Part shown: one piece after another, positions 7,409 through 14,268 of the stretch
How positions within the stretch are numbered: position 1 is the stretch's first letter
Layout: every line of letters starts with the position of its first letter
Assembly: GCA_038239305.1 (NCBI GenBank)
Contig: JBBSEW010000059.1
Coordinates: 1 to 24,866, forward strand
Source: JALYUA01 sp038239305
GTDB lineage: Bacteria > Acidobacteriota > Thermoanaerobaculia > UBA5066 > Gp7-AA6
Length of the DNA: 24,866 nt
Direction of reading: 5' to 3'
Notes under the pieces: model-generated
Told to the model about the DNA's origin: nothing
What the model saw: only the letters and a program-made list of their open reading frames with translations
Databases searched by the model: none
Program-made: the position numbers and the translations under genes

Positions 7409-8562
7409 TGAGCGCCTGGGACGCCGTGGTCGTCGGCGCGGGACCGGCCGGCTCGGCGGCCGCGTCGATCCTCGCGTCGGCCGGACGCCGCGTCCTCGTG
7501 CTCGAAAAAGATCATTTTCCCCGGGCCAAGGTCTGCGGGCAATTTCTCTCCGGAGATGCGGTCGCATGGCTGGACCGGATCGGAGCCCTGGCGGCGGTCC
7601 TGTCGGCATCTCCCGAGATCATCCGCGCCGGGTCCGTCCATCTTCCGGGCGGCCGCTCCGTGCGTTTCCGTCTGCCGATCGATGCGCTCGGAATCTCGCG
7701 CTTCCGGCTCGACGATCTCCTCGCGAACAGGGCGAAGGAGGCCGGTGCCTGCATTCGCTTCGGTCAGCGCGTCGTCTCTCTTTCGGGGCCGCCGATCGGC
7801 GGCCGGAGCGAATTTGCGATCCGATGCTCGAGCGGCGACGGAATCGAAGAAGAGATCCGGGCGAGGACCGTCGTGGGCGCCTGGGGTCGATGGGACGCTC
7901 TCGACAAGCAGCTCGACCGCCGGTTTCTGCGGCAGCAACGATATTTCGGGTGGAGTCGCGAATATGCCGGAGACACGCAGCTCTTAGCGGGCACCGTCCG
8001 TCTCTACCTCTTTCCCGGAGGCTACTGCGGCCTCTCGCGTCTCGAAGACGGCCGCGCGAACCTGGCGGGGGTGTTATCGGAAGCCGTCCGCCGGGCGATC
8101 GGCGGCAGCTGGGAGGACGTCGTTCGCTACGCCCGCAGGAGCAACGGCGCGCTCGACGCCGATCTCTCCGGGCTCGGTGCGGGCCCCCGGGGCGATCTCG
8201 GAACCGTACCGGTCGTCTTCACGGCGAAGCCTCCGACAGAGAACGGGATCCTCATGGCCGGAGACGCGGCAGGCGTCATCGATCCCTTCGCGGGTCAAGG
8301 CCAGGCGGCCGCGCTCCGCTCGGGCATTCTCGCCGGAGAGACGGCTCTCGCGCTGCTCGAAGGACGGATCCGGGACGAGGACTATGCCGCCGTTTACCGC
8401 GCGGCCTGGCGAAGCCTGTTCGGGAGACGATTTGCCTGGAGCGCGGTGTTCCGCCGCCTGATGCTGCACCCGGCCCTCGGCTCCGCCGCCGCGAGGGTGG
8501 GGGGCGAGAGGCTCGTGCGAATGGGAATCCGGAGCCTGTGGGGGAAGGGGGCGGCCGAGTGA
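7405..8562 (+). CDS. FAD-dependent oxidoreductase, geranylgeranyl reductase family
   Basis: The 385-residue protein starts with an FAD-binding Rossmann motif V-V-V-G-A-G-P-A-G-S-A-A-A (8-20), then L-E-K-D-x-F-P-R-x-K-V-C-G (33-45), and has the second flavin motif M-A-G-D-A-A-G-V-I-D-P-F-A-G-Q-G (284-299). These are hallmarks of the geranylgeranyl reductase/FixC-like group, which includes prenyl reductases, halogenases and hydroxylases acting on lipid-like or polyketide substrates. It is the third gene of the synthase-methyltransferase set and starts on the methyltransferase stop (ATGATG, 4-bp overlap), so co-translation is likely. Reduction or hydroxylation of the product made by the upstream synthase is a reasonable guess; the reaction cannot be read from the sequence. 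No other biosynthetic gene follows. Confidence 0.85.
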   Translation: MMSAWDAVVVGAGPAGSAAASILASAGRRVLVLEKDHFPRAKVCGQFLSGDAVAWLDRIGALAAVLSASPEIIRAGSVHLPGGRSVRFRLPIDALGISRFRLDDLLANRAKEAGACIRFGQRVVSLSGPPIGGRSEFAIRCSSGDGIEEEIRARTVVGAWGRWDALDKQLDRRFLRQQRYFGWSREYAGDTQLLAGTVRLYLFPGGYCGLSRLEDGRANLAGVLSEAVRRAIGGSWEDVVRYARRSNGALDADLSGLGAGPRGDLGTVPVVFTAKPPTENGILMAGDAAGVIDPFAGQGQAAALRSGILAGETALALLEGRIRDEDYAAVYRAAWRSLFGRRFAWSAVFRRLMLHPALGSAAARVGGERLVRMGIRSLWGKGAAE

Positions 8563-8582
8563 TTGCTGCGGGCGGCGGACGA

Positions 8583-8657
8583 GTTCCGAGTTCCGAGTTT
8601 CAAGCTCTAAGTTTTGAGTTCCTTGAGTCGAAGTTGCCGCTTTACCCGGTACCCGGT
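8583..8657. repeat. 7-bp tandem arrays GTTCCGA x7 and ACCCGGT x2
   Basis: Seven heptamers run from 8583 to 8631: GTTCCGA, GTTCCGA, GTTTCAA, GCTCTAA, GTTTTGA, GTTCCTT, GAGTCGA. Two ACCCGGT units follow at 8644-8657. They lie between the convergent flavoprotein and LolA-like genes. Confidence 0.85.
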
Positions 8658-8670
8658 CCACGCCTCCCCG

Positions 8671-9459
8671 TCAGCTGAACGCCAGCGCCCCCTCCGGTGT
8701 AAAGATCGCGTCGGACAGTTTCGCCGGCTTGTAATCGAGATAGTCGAGCCGCGTGACCGCGTCCGACTCTTTCGCCAGAAGGTCCCGGATGTCCATCGAC
8801 GCCACGATCGTCTTTCCATGCGAGCTCGAGAACTTCTGAAAGAGGATCTCCTTCGCTTCCTTACCGGACGGAAGCGAGAAGACGACGCGGACCGGCAGGC
8901 GGGCGGCCGCGTCGAACCACATCACTACGCGGGGGTAGGCCGCCCGGGTCGACTTCGCCTGAAGATCGAGAACGCGGCAGCTCTTGCCGCCGGACATCTC
9001 CGACCCGGGACGCGCCGTCCCGACGTAGTCGTCCGCGAAGCGCAGCCGGGCGACGTCCCCCATCGACGCCCCTCCCATCAGGCGCTGGTTCGGCGTGACG
9101 GGCAGCGGGTTCGAAGCTCCCGGGACGAGGAGCCACATGCGGTCGCCGGCGGTCAGGATCTTACGCCCGGAATTCTTGCCGCCGCGAAACACGATCAGGC
9201 CGTGGTCGCGCCCCTTCACGTAGATGTCGAACTTCGCGGCGTCGGGCTGCTCGACGCCTCCCTTCACCTGCGAGGCGCGAGCGGAGATGACGGCCTCGTC
9301 GAACGCGTTCCGTGTGGAGTCGATCGCCTCGAGCCAGCCCTGGACCTCGGCGGAGCTGGCCGCTACCGGAGAGGCCGCCGGCGGGGCGGCCTGCGCCCGC
9401 GCGAATCCGGCGAGCCCGGAGAACAGAACCGAGGCGGCCAGAAACCGGGACCACTTCAT
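8671..9459 (-). CDS. LolA-like outer membrane lipoprotein-sorting protein
   Basis: The 262-residue product has a signal peptide (M-K-W-S-R, hydrophobic to about residue 20, then A-R-A-Q-A) so it should act in the periplasm. The body has the character of the LolA-like lipoprotein-sorting family (PF17131 type): a beta-rich chain with D-I-Y-V-K-G-R-D-H-G-L-I-V-F, K-I-L-T-A-G-D-R-M-W-L-L-V-P, M-G-D-V-A-R-L, and a late V-T-R-L-D-Y-L-D-Y-K. These proteins are usually encoded after an FtsX-type permease and ATPase, as here, and are thought to carry lipoproteins or lipids from that transporter to the outer membrane. The ATG at 9459 is chosen for the signal peptide; the frame is open upstream to 9528 without sense. 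It is 49 nt after the permease gene. Confidence 0.8.
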   Translation of the reverse strand: MKWSRFLAASVLFSGLAGFARAQAAPPAASPVAASSAEVQGWLEAIDSTRNAFDEAVISARASQVKGGVEQPDAAKFDIYVKGRDHGLIVFRGGKNSGRKILTAGDRMWLLVPGASNPLPVTPNQRLMGGASMGDVARLRFADDYVGTARPGSEMSGGKSCRVLDLQAKSTRAAYPRVVMWFDAAARLPVRVVFSLPSGKEAKEILFQKFSSSHGKTIVASMDIRDLLAKESDAVTRLDYLDYKPAKLSDAIFTPEGALAFS

Positions 9460-9508
9460 GCCGGAGTCAACCGCCGGCGGCTCCGGATTCTTCCCTTCCC
9501 CGGCGCCC

Positions 9509-10732
9509 TCAGATGTGGGAGAGGGCATCGACGATCGAGATCCGGGAGGCGCGGCGCGCCGGGAAATACGAGGCGATCGCCATCGTCGCGAGCATGGCCA
9601 GGAATCCCGCCGCGTAGGCGAGCGGATAGAGCTCGACGTGAATCGGGTCGCCGTGCGTCCCCCCGGGAGGAGCAGGCAGCGTGAAGCCCCACGCGTTCAG
9701 GACGACGCGAACCAGGAGTGCGAACAGAGCTCCCGCGGCGCAACCGACGAGCGCGATCGCGACACCTTCCGCCATGAAGAGGCGGAGGATGCCCGCCGGC
9801 CGCGTGCCGAGGGCCCGGAGCGTCCCGATCTCACGCGTCCGCTCGGTCACCGCCATCGTCATGACGATCGCGGCGGAAAGGATCACGATGATGACGAGCA
9901 CGGTCCCGACGAAGCCGAAGATCCCGACATAGAGAAGCTTCACCTGCTCGTAGAAGAAGGCGAGCTCGCGCCAGCCGCGGAGCGTCGCCGTGTATCCCGC
10001 GGCGCCGAGACCCGCCGCGAGCCGCCCGCGCGCAGCGGCCTCGTCGGTGCCGGGCTTCAGGAAGACCACGAGCTTCGAAATTTTCTCCTGGCTCTGGAGG
10101 AGCCGCGCGACGAGACCGATCCCCGCCGCGACATAGCGGTCGTTCAGCTCCTTGATCCGGACATCGACGAGTCCCTGGACCACGCCGTCGACGGCGTTCA
10201 AAGACCCATCCGGCGTCGTGGCCATCAGCGTGACCCGATCGCCGGGTTTCACGCCGAGGGCGGACGCGAGCCCGGTGCCGAGCATCACACCGTCGCCTCC
10301 GTCGCCCGACAGGTACTTTCCCGCGACGACCATCTCCCGGGCTCCGGTCGCGCCGGCTTCCGGCTCGGGATCGACGCCGACCCCGAGATAAGGAACGGAC
10401 TTCGTTCCGTTCGTCGCGAGGCCCAGGAAGTCGATCCGCGGGAGCACGGCGGCAACGGCCGGATCCGCGGCGACGAGACGGCGAGCCCGCGTGGCGTCCG
10501 GAATGCCGAATTCGAGCGTCGACTCCTCGCTCGTCGTCACCGCGCGCCGGTCCACGACCTGGAGCTGCCCCACGCTCTTGATGGTGCTCTCGCGAAGACC
10601 CTGAAAGGACTGCGCGACGAAACCGCCGGCGAGAGCGAACGCGGCAAATCCGAAGGCGACGACTACCCCCATCAGGACCGTGCGCCGCCGCTGCCGGATC
10701 AGGTTTCGCCATGCCAGGGCGAGGACGCTCAT
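9509..10732 (-). CDS. ABC transporter permease, FtsX/LolC-E/MacB type
   Basis: The 407-residue membrane protein has the FtsX-family layout: an N-terminal cytoplasmic start L-A-W-R-N-L-I-R-Q-R-R-R-T, one transmembrane helix (about 19-41), a large periplasmic domain (about 45-270), and three C-terminal helices (about 272-300, 318-345, 372-392). The cytoplasmic loop holds T-E-R-T-R-E-I-G-T-L-R-A-L-G, the typical ATPase-coupling segment, and the end reads P-A-R-R-A-S-R-I-S-I-V-D-A-L. With the ATPase it overlaps by 4 bp and the LolA-like gene downstream, it most likely extracts lipoproteins or lipids from the inner membrane. It could instead be a MacB-like exporter, but no membrane-fusion protein is nearby. 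Confidence 0.88.
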   Translation of the reverse strand: MSVLALAWRNLIRQRRRTVLMGVVVAFGFAAFALAGGFVAQSFQGLRESTIKSVGQLQVVDRRAVTTSEESTLEFGIPDATRARRLVAADPAVAAVLPRIDFLGLATNGTKSVPYLGVGVDPEPEAGATGAREMVVAGKYLSGDGGDGVMLGTGLASALGVKPGDRVTLMATTPDGSLNAVDGVVQGLVDVRIKELNDRYVAAGIGLVARLLQSQEKISKLVVFLKPGTDEAAARGRLAAGLGAAGYTATLRGWRELAFFYEQVKLLYVGIFGFVGTVLVIIVILSAAIVMTMAVTERTREIGTLRALGTRPAGILRLFMAEGVAIALVGCAAGALFALLVRVVLNAWGFTLPAPPGGTHGDPIHVELYPLAYAAGFLAMLATMAIASYFPARRASRISIVDALSHI

Positions 10733-11436
10733 GGCGCCGCCACCTCGCGGTCGGACTCGATCCGGCCGTCGTGGAGAGAGATCACCCGGCGCGCGCGCGC
10801 GACGACGCGCGGGTCATGAGTCGCGAAGAGAAAGGCGACGCCGCGGGAGTCGCACAGGCCGCGCATCAGATCGAGGATTTCTTCCGCCGTATGCGAATCG
10901 AGATTGGCGGAGGGCTCGTCGGCAAAGACCACGGCCGGACGGTTCGCAAGCGAGCGAGCGATCGCGACCCGCTGCCTCTGCCCGCCCGAGAGCAGGTCGG
11001 GCCGCACCCCCGTTTTCGCCGCCAGGCCGACCGCCGCCAGGAGCTCCTCCGCCCGCGCCCGCCGGGCGTCCCGCGGCACCCCGGCCAGCACCATCGGGTA
11101 CTCGACGTTTTCGGCCGCGGAAAGAACGGGGATCAGGTTGAAAGTCTGGAACACGAACCCGAAGCGGTCCCGGCGCAGGTCCGCACGCTCATTCTCCGAA
11201 AGGAGCTCCGCCTGCCGGCCGTCGACGCGCAGGCGTCCCGCATCCGGCCGGTCGAGGAGCCCGAGCATGTTGAGGAGAGTCGTCTTGCCGGAGCCGCTCG
11301 GGCCCTCCAGGGCGACGAACTCGGAGGCCCCGACCGCCAGCGTCACTCCGGCGACGGCCGGCACAGAATCCGGGCCGACGTGGTACGAGCGAACGAGGTC
11401 GTGCGCGTCGAGAAGCGGCGCGGAAGGAGTCGCCAT
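10729..11436 (-). CDS. ABC transporter ATP-binding protein, LolD-like
   Basis: The 235-residue ATPase has Walker A G-P-S-G-S-G-K-T (45-52), the Q-loop in F-V-F-Q-T-F-N-L-I-P (94-103), signature L-S-G-G-Q-R-Q-R (149-156), Walker B V-V-F-A-D-E-P (169-175) and the switch His207 in A-T-H-D. The F-N-L-I-P region and size place it in the LolD/MacB/FtsE group that works with FtsX-type permeases. It is the first gene of a three-gene operon and its stop overlaps the permease start (4 bp). A TAAGAT box lies 9 nt before the ATG on the minus strand, with no clear ribosome binding site. Energises the permease at the inner membrane. Confidence 0.92.
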   Translation of the reverse strand: MATPSAPLLDAHDLVRSYHVGPDSVPAVAGVTLAVGASEFVALEGPSGSGKTTLLNMLGLLDRPDAGRLRVDGRQAELLSENERADLRRDRFGFVFQTFNLIPVLSAAENVEYPMVLAGVPRDARRARAEELLAAVGLAAKTGVRPDLLSGGQRQRVAIARSLANRPAVVFADEPSANLDSHTAEEILDLMRGLCDSRGVAFLFATHDPRVVARARRVISLHDGRIESDREVAAP

Positions 11437-11536
11437 GGGGCGCGTATCTTATTCGGGTTTTACAGTCTCTTTTCCACGGATCCGGCCTTCCGGGCGAGAG
11501 GCTGATCGCTGGCACGGTCGTTGCCACTCCGCCGGC

Positions 11537-11542
11537 GGAGGT
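11537..11542 (+). promoter_or_regulatory. Shine-Dalgarno GGAGGT deciding a TTG start
   Basis: GGAGGT is placed 5 nt before the TTG at 11548 and supports that start over the in-frame TTG at 11521, which has no such site. Confidence 0.6.
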
Positions 11543-11547
11543 CACCT

Positions 11548-13251
11548 TTGGCACCTGCGAAACATGACAAAGATGCGCGCGCCGGAGTGAGCTCTCGAGA
11601 CTCCCGAAAGCGAAAGACCCGGCCGGGAGGAGCCTGGAACCGTCTGCGGTCGATCTTTCCGCGCGCCGAAAGCACGCCGGGCCGGGTCGCGCTCCGGGTG
11701 CTCGCCGTCGTTTTAATTCTGATCGTCCTCGTGATCGTCGCCTCCTTCTTCGTCGACGAGCCGCTGCGGCGCTCGATGGAGCGGCGCATGAATGCCAGCC
11801 TCAAGGGCTATTCGGTCCGGATTCCGAAGCTCCACTTTTCGCTCTTCGGCGCGTCGATCACGCTGCACGACATGACCGTCCGTCAACAGCAGAATCCGGA
11901 TCCACCGGTTGCCGTGTTCCCGACTTTGAAGGCGAGCGTGCAGTGGACGGAGCTCCTGACGTTTCATCTCGTCGCGGACATGCTCTTGGAGCGGCCGCGG
12001 ATTCACCTGAATCTGCTCGAGCTGCAGGCGGAGAACAGGGACGCGACCGCGGTCAAAGACAAGGGGTGGCAGGATGCCCTCGAGCAGATATATCCGCTGA
12101 AGATCAACCTGTTCCGCGTCGACGACGCGGACGTCGTGTACATCGACAAGTCTCCGGAGCAGCCGCTCCACATCGCTCATCTTTACCTGCGGGCGAACAA
12201 CATCCGCAACATTCACTCCCACGACCACGTTTACCCGTCTCCCATCCACGCCGAGGGAATCGTTTTCGAGAAGGGCCATCTGGCGATGGACGGACACGCC
12301 GACTTCCTGGCGAAGCCCACTCCCGGAGTCCACGCGCTCTTCCGGCTCGACCAGGTGCCGCTCGACCGGCTCCATCCGATATCCGCGCGTGCCAACCTGG
12401 AGCTCAAGGGGGGAACCCTCTCCACGAATGGAGAGGTCGAATACGCGGCGAAAACGAAGGCCGTCCATATCGCCCTGCTCTCGATCACGGGGCTGCGGCT
12501 CGACTACCTCCACACGCCGGAAACCGCCGGGGCGGAAGCGAAACGTCAGAAAAAGGTGTCGGCCGCCGCGAGCCAGGCGTCCAACCGCTCCGATCTGGAC
12601 CTCCGGCTCGACCGGTTGGAGCTCACGGACGGGAACCTCGGATACGTCAATCGAGCGAAGGATCCGGCCTACCGGGCGTTCCTCTCGAACACCCGCCTCA
12701 CCATGACGAATCTTTCGAACCAGTTCCGGCACGGGCCGGCCACGGTTCAGCTCACGGGACGCTTCATGGGCTCCGGCGCCTCGCGAGCCCTCGCGCACTT
12801 CCGGCCGGATTCGAACGGCCCGGACTTCGACCTCGATGCCGCCATCGAGCATACGGAGATGGTCCGGATGAACGATCTGCTGCGCGCCTATGGGAAATTC
12901 GACGTCGTGGCCGGAGACTTCTCCTTCTTCACCCAGCTTCGCGTCCACGACGGGCACATCGAGGGCTACATCAAGCCCCTCTTCCGGGACATGAAGGTCT
13001 ATGACAAGCGTCAGGACGCCGATAAGAGCCTGTTCCGGAAGCTCTACGAGGGGCTCGTCGGAGGAGTGGCGCACCTTCTGGAGAACCGATCCAACGAAGC
13101 GGTCGCCACGAAGGCGGACATCTCCGGTCCGGTCAACAACCCGAAGTCGAGCACTTTCCAGGTCATCGGGAGACTCATCGAGAATGCGTTTTTCCGGGCG
13201 ATCCTGCCGGGATTCGACCGGAACCTCACGAGTCAGAAGGCGACAAAATAA
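11548..13251 (+). CDS. DUF748 (AsmA-like) inner membrane protein
   Basis: The 567-residue protein has a basic cytoplasmic start (R-K-R-K-T-R), one transmembrane helix (about 47-69, V-L-A-V-V-L-I-L-I-V-L-V-I-V-A) and a long periplasmic part. The segment after the helix, E-P-L-R-R-x-M-E-R-x-M-N-x-x-L-K-G-Y-S-V-R-I-P-K-L-H-F-S-L-F-G-A-S-I-T-L-H-D, is characteristic of DUF748/AsmA-like proteins, which form elongated beta bridges thought to help phospholipid or envelope transport. The rest has repeated amphipathic beta strands and no catalytic motif. Translation from TTG at 11548 is favoured by a GGAGGT site 5 nt upstream. It is divergent from the Lol-like operon, which also serves the envelope. 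Exact substrate unknown. Confidence 0.8.
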   Translation: MAPAKHDKDARAGVSSRDSRKRKTRPGGAWNRLRSIFPRAESTPGRVALRVLAVVLILIVLVIVASFFVDEPLRRSMERRMNASLKGYSVRIPKLHFSLFGASITLHDMTVRQQQNPDPPVAVFPTLKASVQWTELLTFHLVADMLLERPRIHLNLLELQAENRDATAVKDKGWQDALEQIYPLKINLFRVDDADVVYIDKSPEQPLHIAHLYLRANNIRNIHSHDHVYPSPIHAEGIVFEKGHLAMDGHADFLAKPTPGVHALFRLDQVPLDRLHPISARANLELKGGTLSTNGEVEYAAKTKAVHIALLSITGLRLDYLHTPETAGAEAKRQKKVSAAASQASNRSDLDLRLDRLELTDGNLGYVNRAKDPAYRAFLSNTRLTMTNLSNQFRHGPATVQLTGRFMGSGASRALAHFRPDSNGPDFDLDAAIEHTEMVRMNDLLRAYGKFDVVAGDFSFFTQLRVHDGHIEGYIKPLFRDMKVYDKRQDADKSLFRKLYEGLVGGVAHLLENRSNEAVATKADISGPVNNPKSSTFQVIGRLIENAFFRAILPGFDRNLTSQKATK

Positions 13252-13287
13252 AAGCGGCCAGCCGCGGGATCACCGCGGCGCGGCCAC
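13245..13287 (-). terminator. Rho-independent terminator for the small acidic protein gene
   Basis: Read on the minus strand, a GC-rich hairpin with a perfect 7-bp core (GCCGCGG/CCGCGGC, loop TGATC, plus-strand 13261-13279) extended by GGCC pairs is followed by TTTTATTTT (13253 to 13245). It ends transcription of the gene at 13314-13535. The run overlaps the stop codon of the DUF748 gene. Confidence 0.75.
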
Positions 13288-13313
13288 TCCGGGAGGAGAG
13301 AGGAAAACGCGGA

Positions 13314-13535
13314 TCAGGCTTGCTTGATGTCGTCCTGGATGTCGGCCATGTCGTCGTCTTCCTCTTCCTCATCGTCGTCTTCGTCGTCATCCTCGTCATC
13401 GTCCTCGGCGTCGTCGTCGAGGTCCTCCTCATCCTCCCGGCCTTCCTCGTCTTTTCCGATCACGCCGTCCTCATCCTTGCGGGCGCCGACGGCTGCTGCC
13501 ATCGGGGCTTTCGGATCGATTTCTTCTGACTTCAT
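13314..13535 (-). CDS. Small highly acidic protein
   Basis: A 73-residue protein starting M-K-S-E-E-I-D-P-K-A. After residue 28 it is almost only Asp and Glu (D-E-E-G-R-E-D-E-E-D-L-D-D-D, then runs of D-D-D-E) and it ends D-D-D-M-A-D-I-Q-D-D-I-K-Q-A. It has no Cys, no membrane segment and no domain I recognise; it is likely disordered and could bind cations or basic proteins. Evidence that it is a real gene: CAGGAG 7 nt before the ATG and a good terminator right after the stop. The start at 13535 is chosen for that site rather than the frame's opening at 13667. Divergent from the single-TM gene at 13718. Function unknown. Confidence 0.65.
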   Translation of the reverse strand: MKSEEIDPKAPMAAAVGARKDEDGVIGKDEEGREDEEDLDDDAEDDDEDDDEDDDEEEEDDDMADIQDDIKQA

Positions 13536-13693
13536 GGCATGCTCCTGGAAGCGGCGGGGCAGAAGCGCCCCGCGCTCGAGGGAGCAAAACCCGTTCCGTG
13601 TTGCCCGGAATTCCAACCGGACCGGGTACGACCCTTGCCCTCCTTCACGCAACACCGGAATCGACAAACGGAAGAGTAAAAATCCAAAGAAGA

Positions 13694-13712
13694 AGAGGAA
13701 GAGGAAGAGGAA
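13694..13712 (+). repeat. Purine-rich 6-bp repeat (GAGGAA) at a ribosome binding site
   Basis: Three to four GAGGAA/GAAGAG hexamers run into the start of the 75-residue protein gene, giving several overlapping Shine-Dalgarno-like AGGA sites 5-20 nt before its ATG. Confidence 0.7.
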
Positions 13713-13717
13713 GCGAA

Positions 13718-13945
13718 ATGCGCAGAGTCCTGACTTCGCTCCAGGGATGGGGAATCGGGACGACCCTGGTCGTCGTCGCCGTCGCCGCGATCTTCGCCTC
13801 TCGAGCCCGTCCCACAGCCGGCGTCGCGCGCCAGCCGCCGGTCTCTCGCGCCAACGAAGCCGTTTCGCCCGAAGCCATCGCGACTCGGACGCCGATCACG
13901 CTGCCCGACAATTTTCTCGATCTCTGCCGAACCGCCGGCCTCTGA
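13718..13945 (+). CDS. Small single-pass membrane protein, unknown function
   Basis: A 75-residue protein: M-R-R-V-L-T-S-L-Q-G-W, then one hydrophobic helix (about 12-27, G-T-T-L-V-V-V-A-V-A-A-I-F-A), then a Pro/Ala/Arg-rich chain ending I-T-L-P-D-N-F-L-D-L-C-R-T-A-G-L with a single Cys. The helix could be a membrane anchor or an uncleaved signal. I do not recognise a family. The ATG at 13718 directly follows the GAGGAA-repeat ribosome binding region and removes 40 residues of low-quality upstream frame. It is the middle of three tiny genes between the DUF748 and mutase genes. Confidence 0.55.
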   Translation: MRRVLTSLQGWGIGTTLVVVAVAAIFASRARPTAGVARQPPVSRANEAVSPEAIATRTPITLPDNFLDLCRTAGL

Positions 13946-13988
13946 ATGTCCGATCCGGTTCCGATCTCGGTTTTTTCGTGGAGGGTCC

Positions 13989-14141
13989 ATGAAGTGTGAG
14001 CATGCCGGTTGTCGATGTGAGGAGACGACGGTCGAGCGCGGAAATCAGAAGTTCTGCAGCCACCGGTGCGCGGATACGACCCTGTCCGGCTCTCGCGAGC
14101 CCGTTTGCGTCTGCGGGCACCCGGAGTGCTCGCCCGCCTGA
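13989..14141 (+). CDS. Metallothionein-like small Cys/His-rich protein
   Basis: A 50-residue protein too short for routine gene calling. Cysteines are at 3, 8, 10, 23, 27, 40, 42 and 47, with His at 5, 25 and 44. The arrangement C-x4-C-x-C, then K-F-C-S-H-R-C-A-D, then C-x-C-G-H-x-x-C follows the plan of bacterial metallothioneins of the SmtA/BmtA kind, which have Cys pairs at both ends around a central F-C-x-x-x-C-A zinc-finger-like segment. The likely role is binding zinc, cadmium or copper in the cytoplasm. GGAGGG lies 3 nt before the ATG. No metal-sensor gene (SmtB/ArsR) or transporter is next to it. A zinc-finger protein without storage function is the alternative. Confidence 0.75.
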   Translation: MKCEHAGCRCEETTVERGNQKFCSHRCADTTLSGSREPVCVCGHPECSPA

Positions 14142-14268
14142 GATTTGTCGCCCGACCATTCTCTTCTCTCTTCGACCGCCATTTCGAAGTCCCGACGGCC
14201 CGTTTCCGTCCATCGGCCTCCGAAGCGCTTCCGATTCCGATCGGTCCAAGCGATACTGATCACCGGCC

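Noticed and set aside
7405..8562. Carotenoid or chlorophyll pathway role for the geranylgeranyl-reductase-like protein
   Set aside because: No other pigment or isoprenoid gene is in the window; the family is functionally broad.
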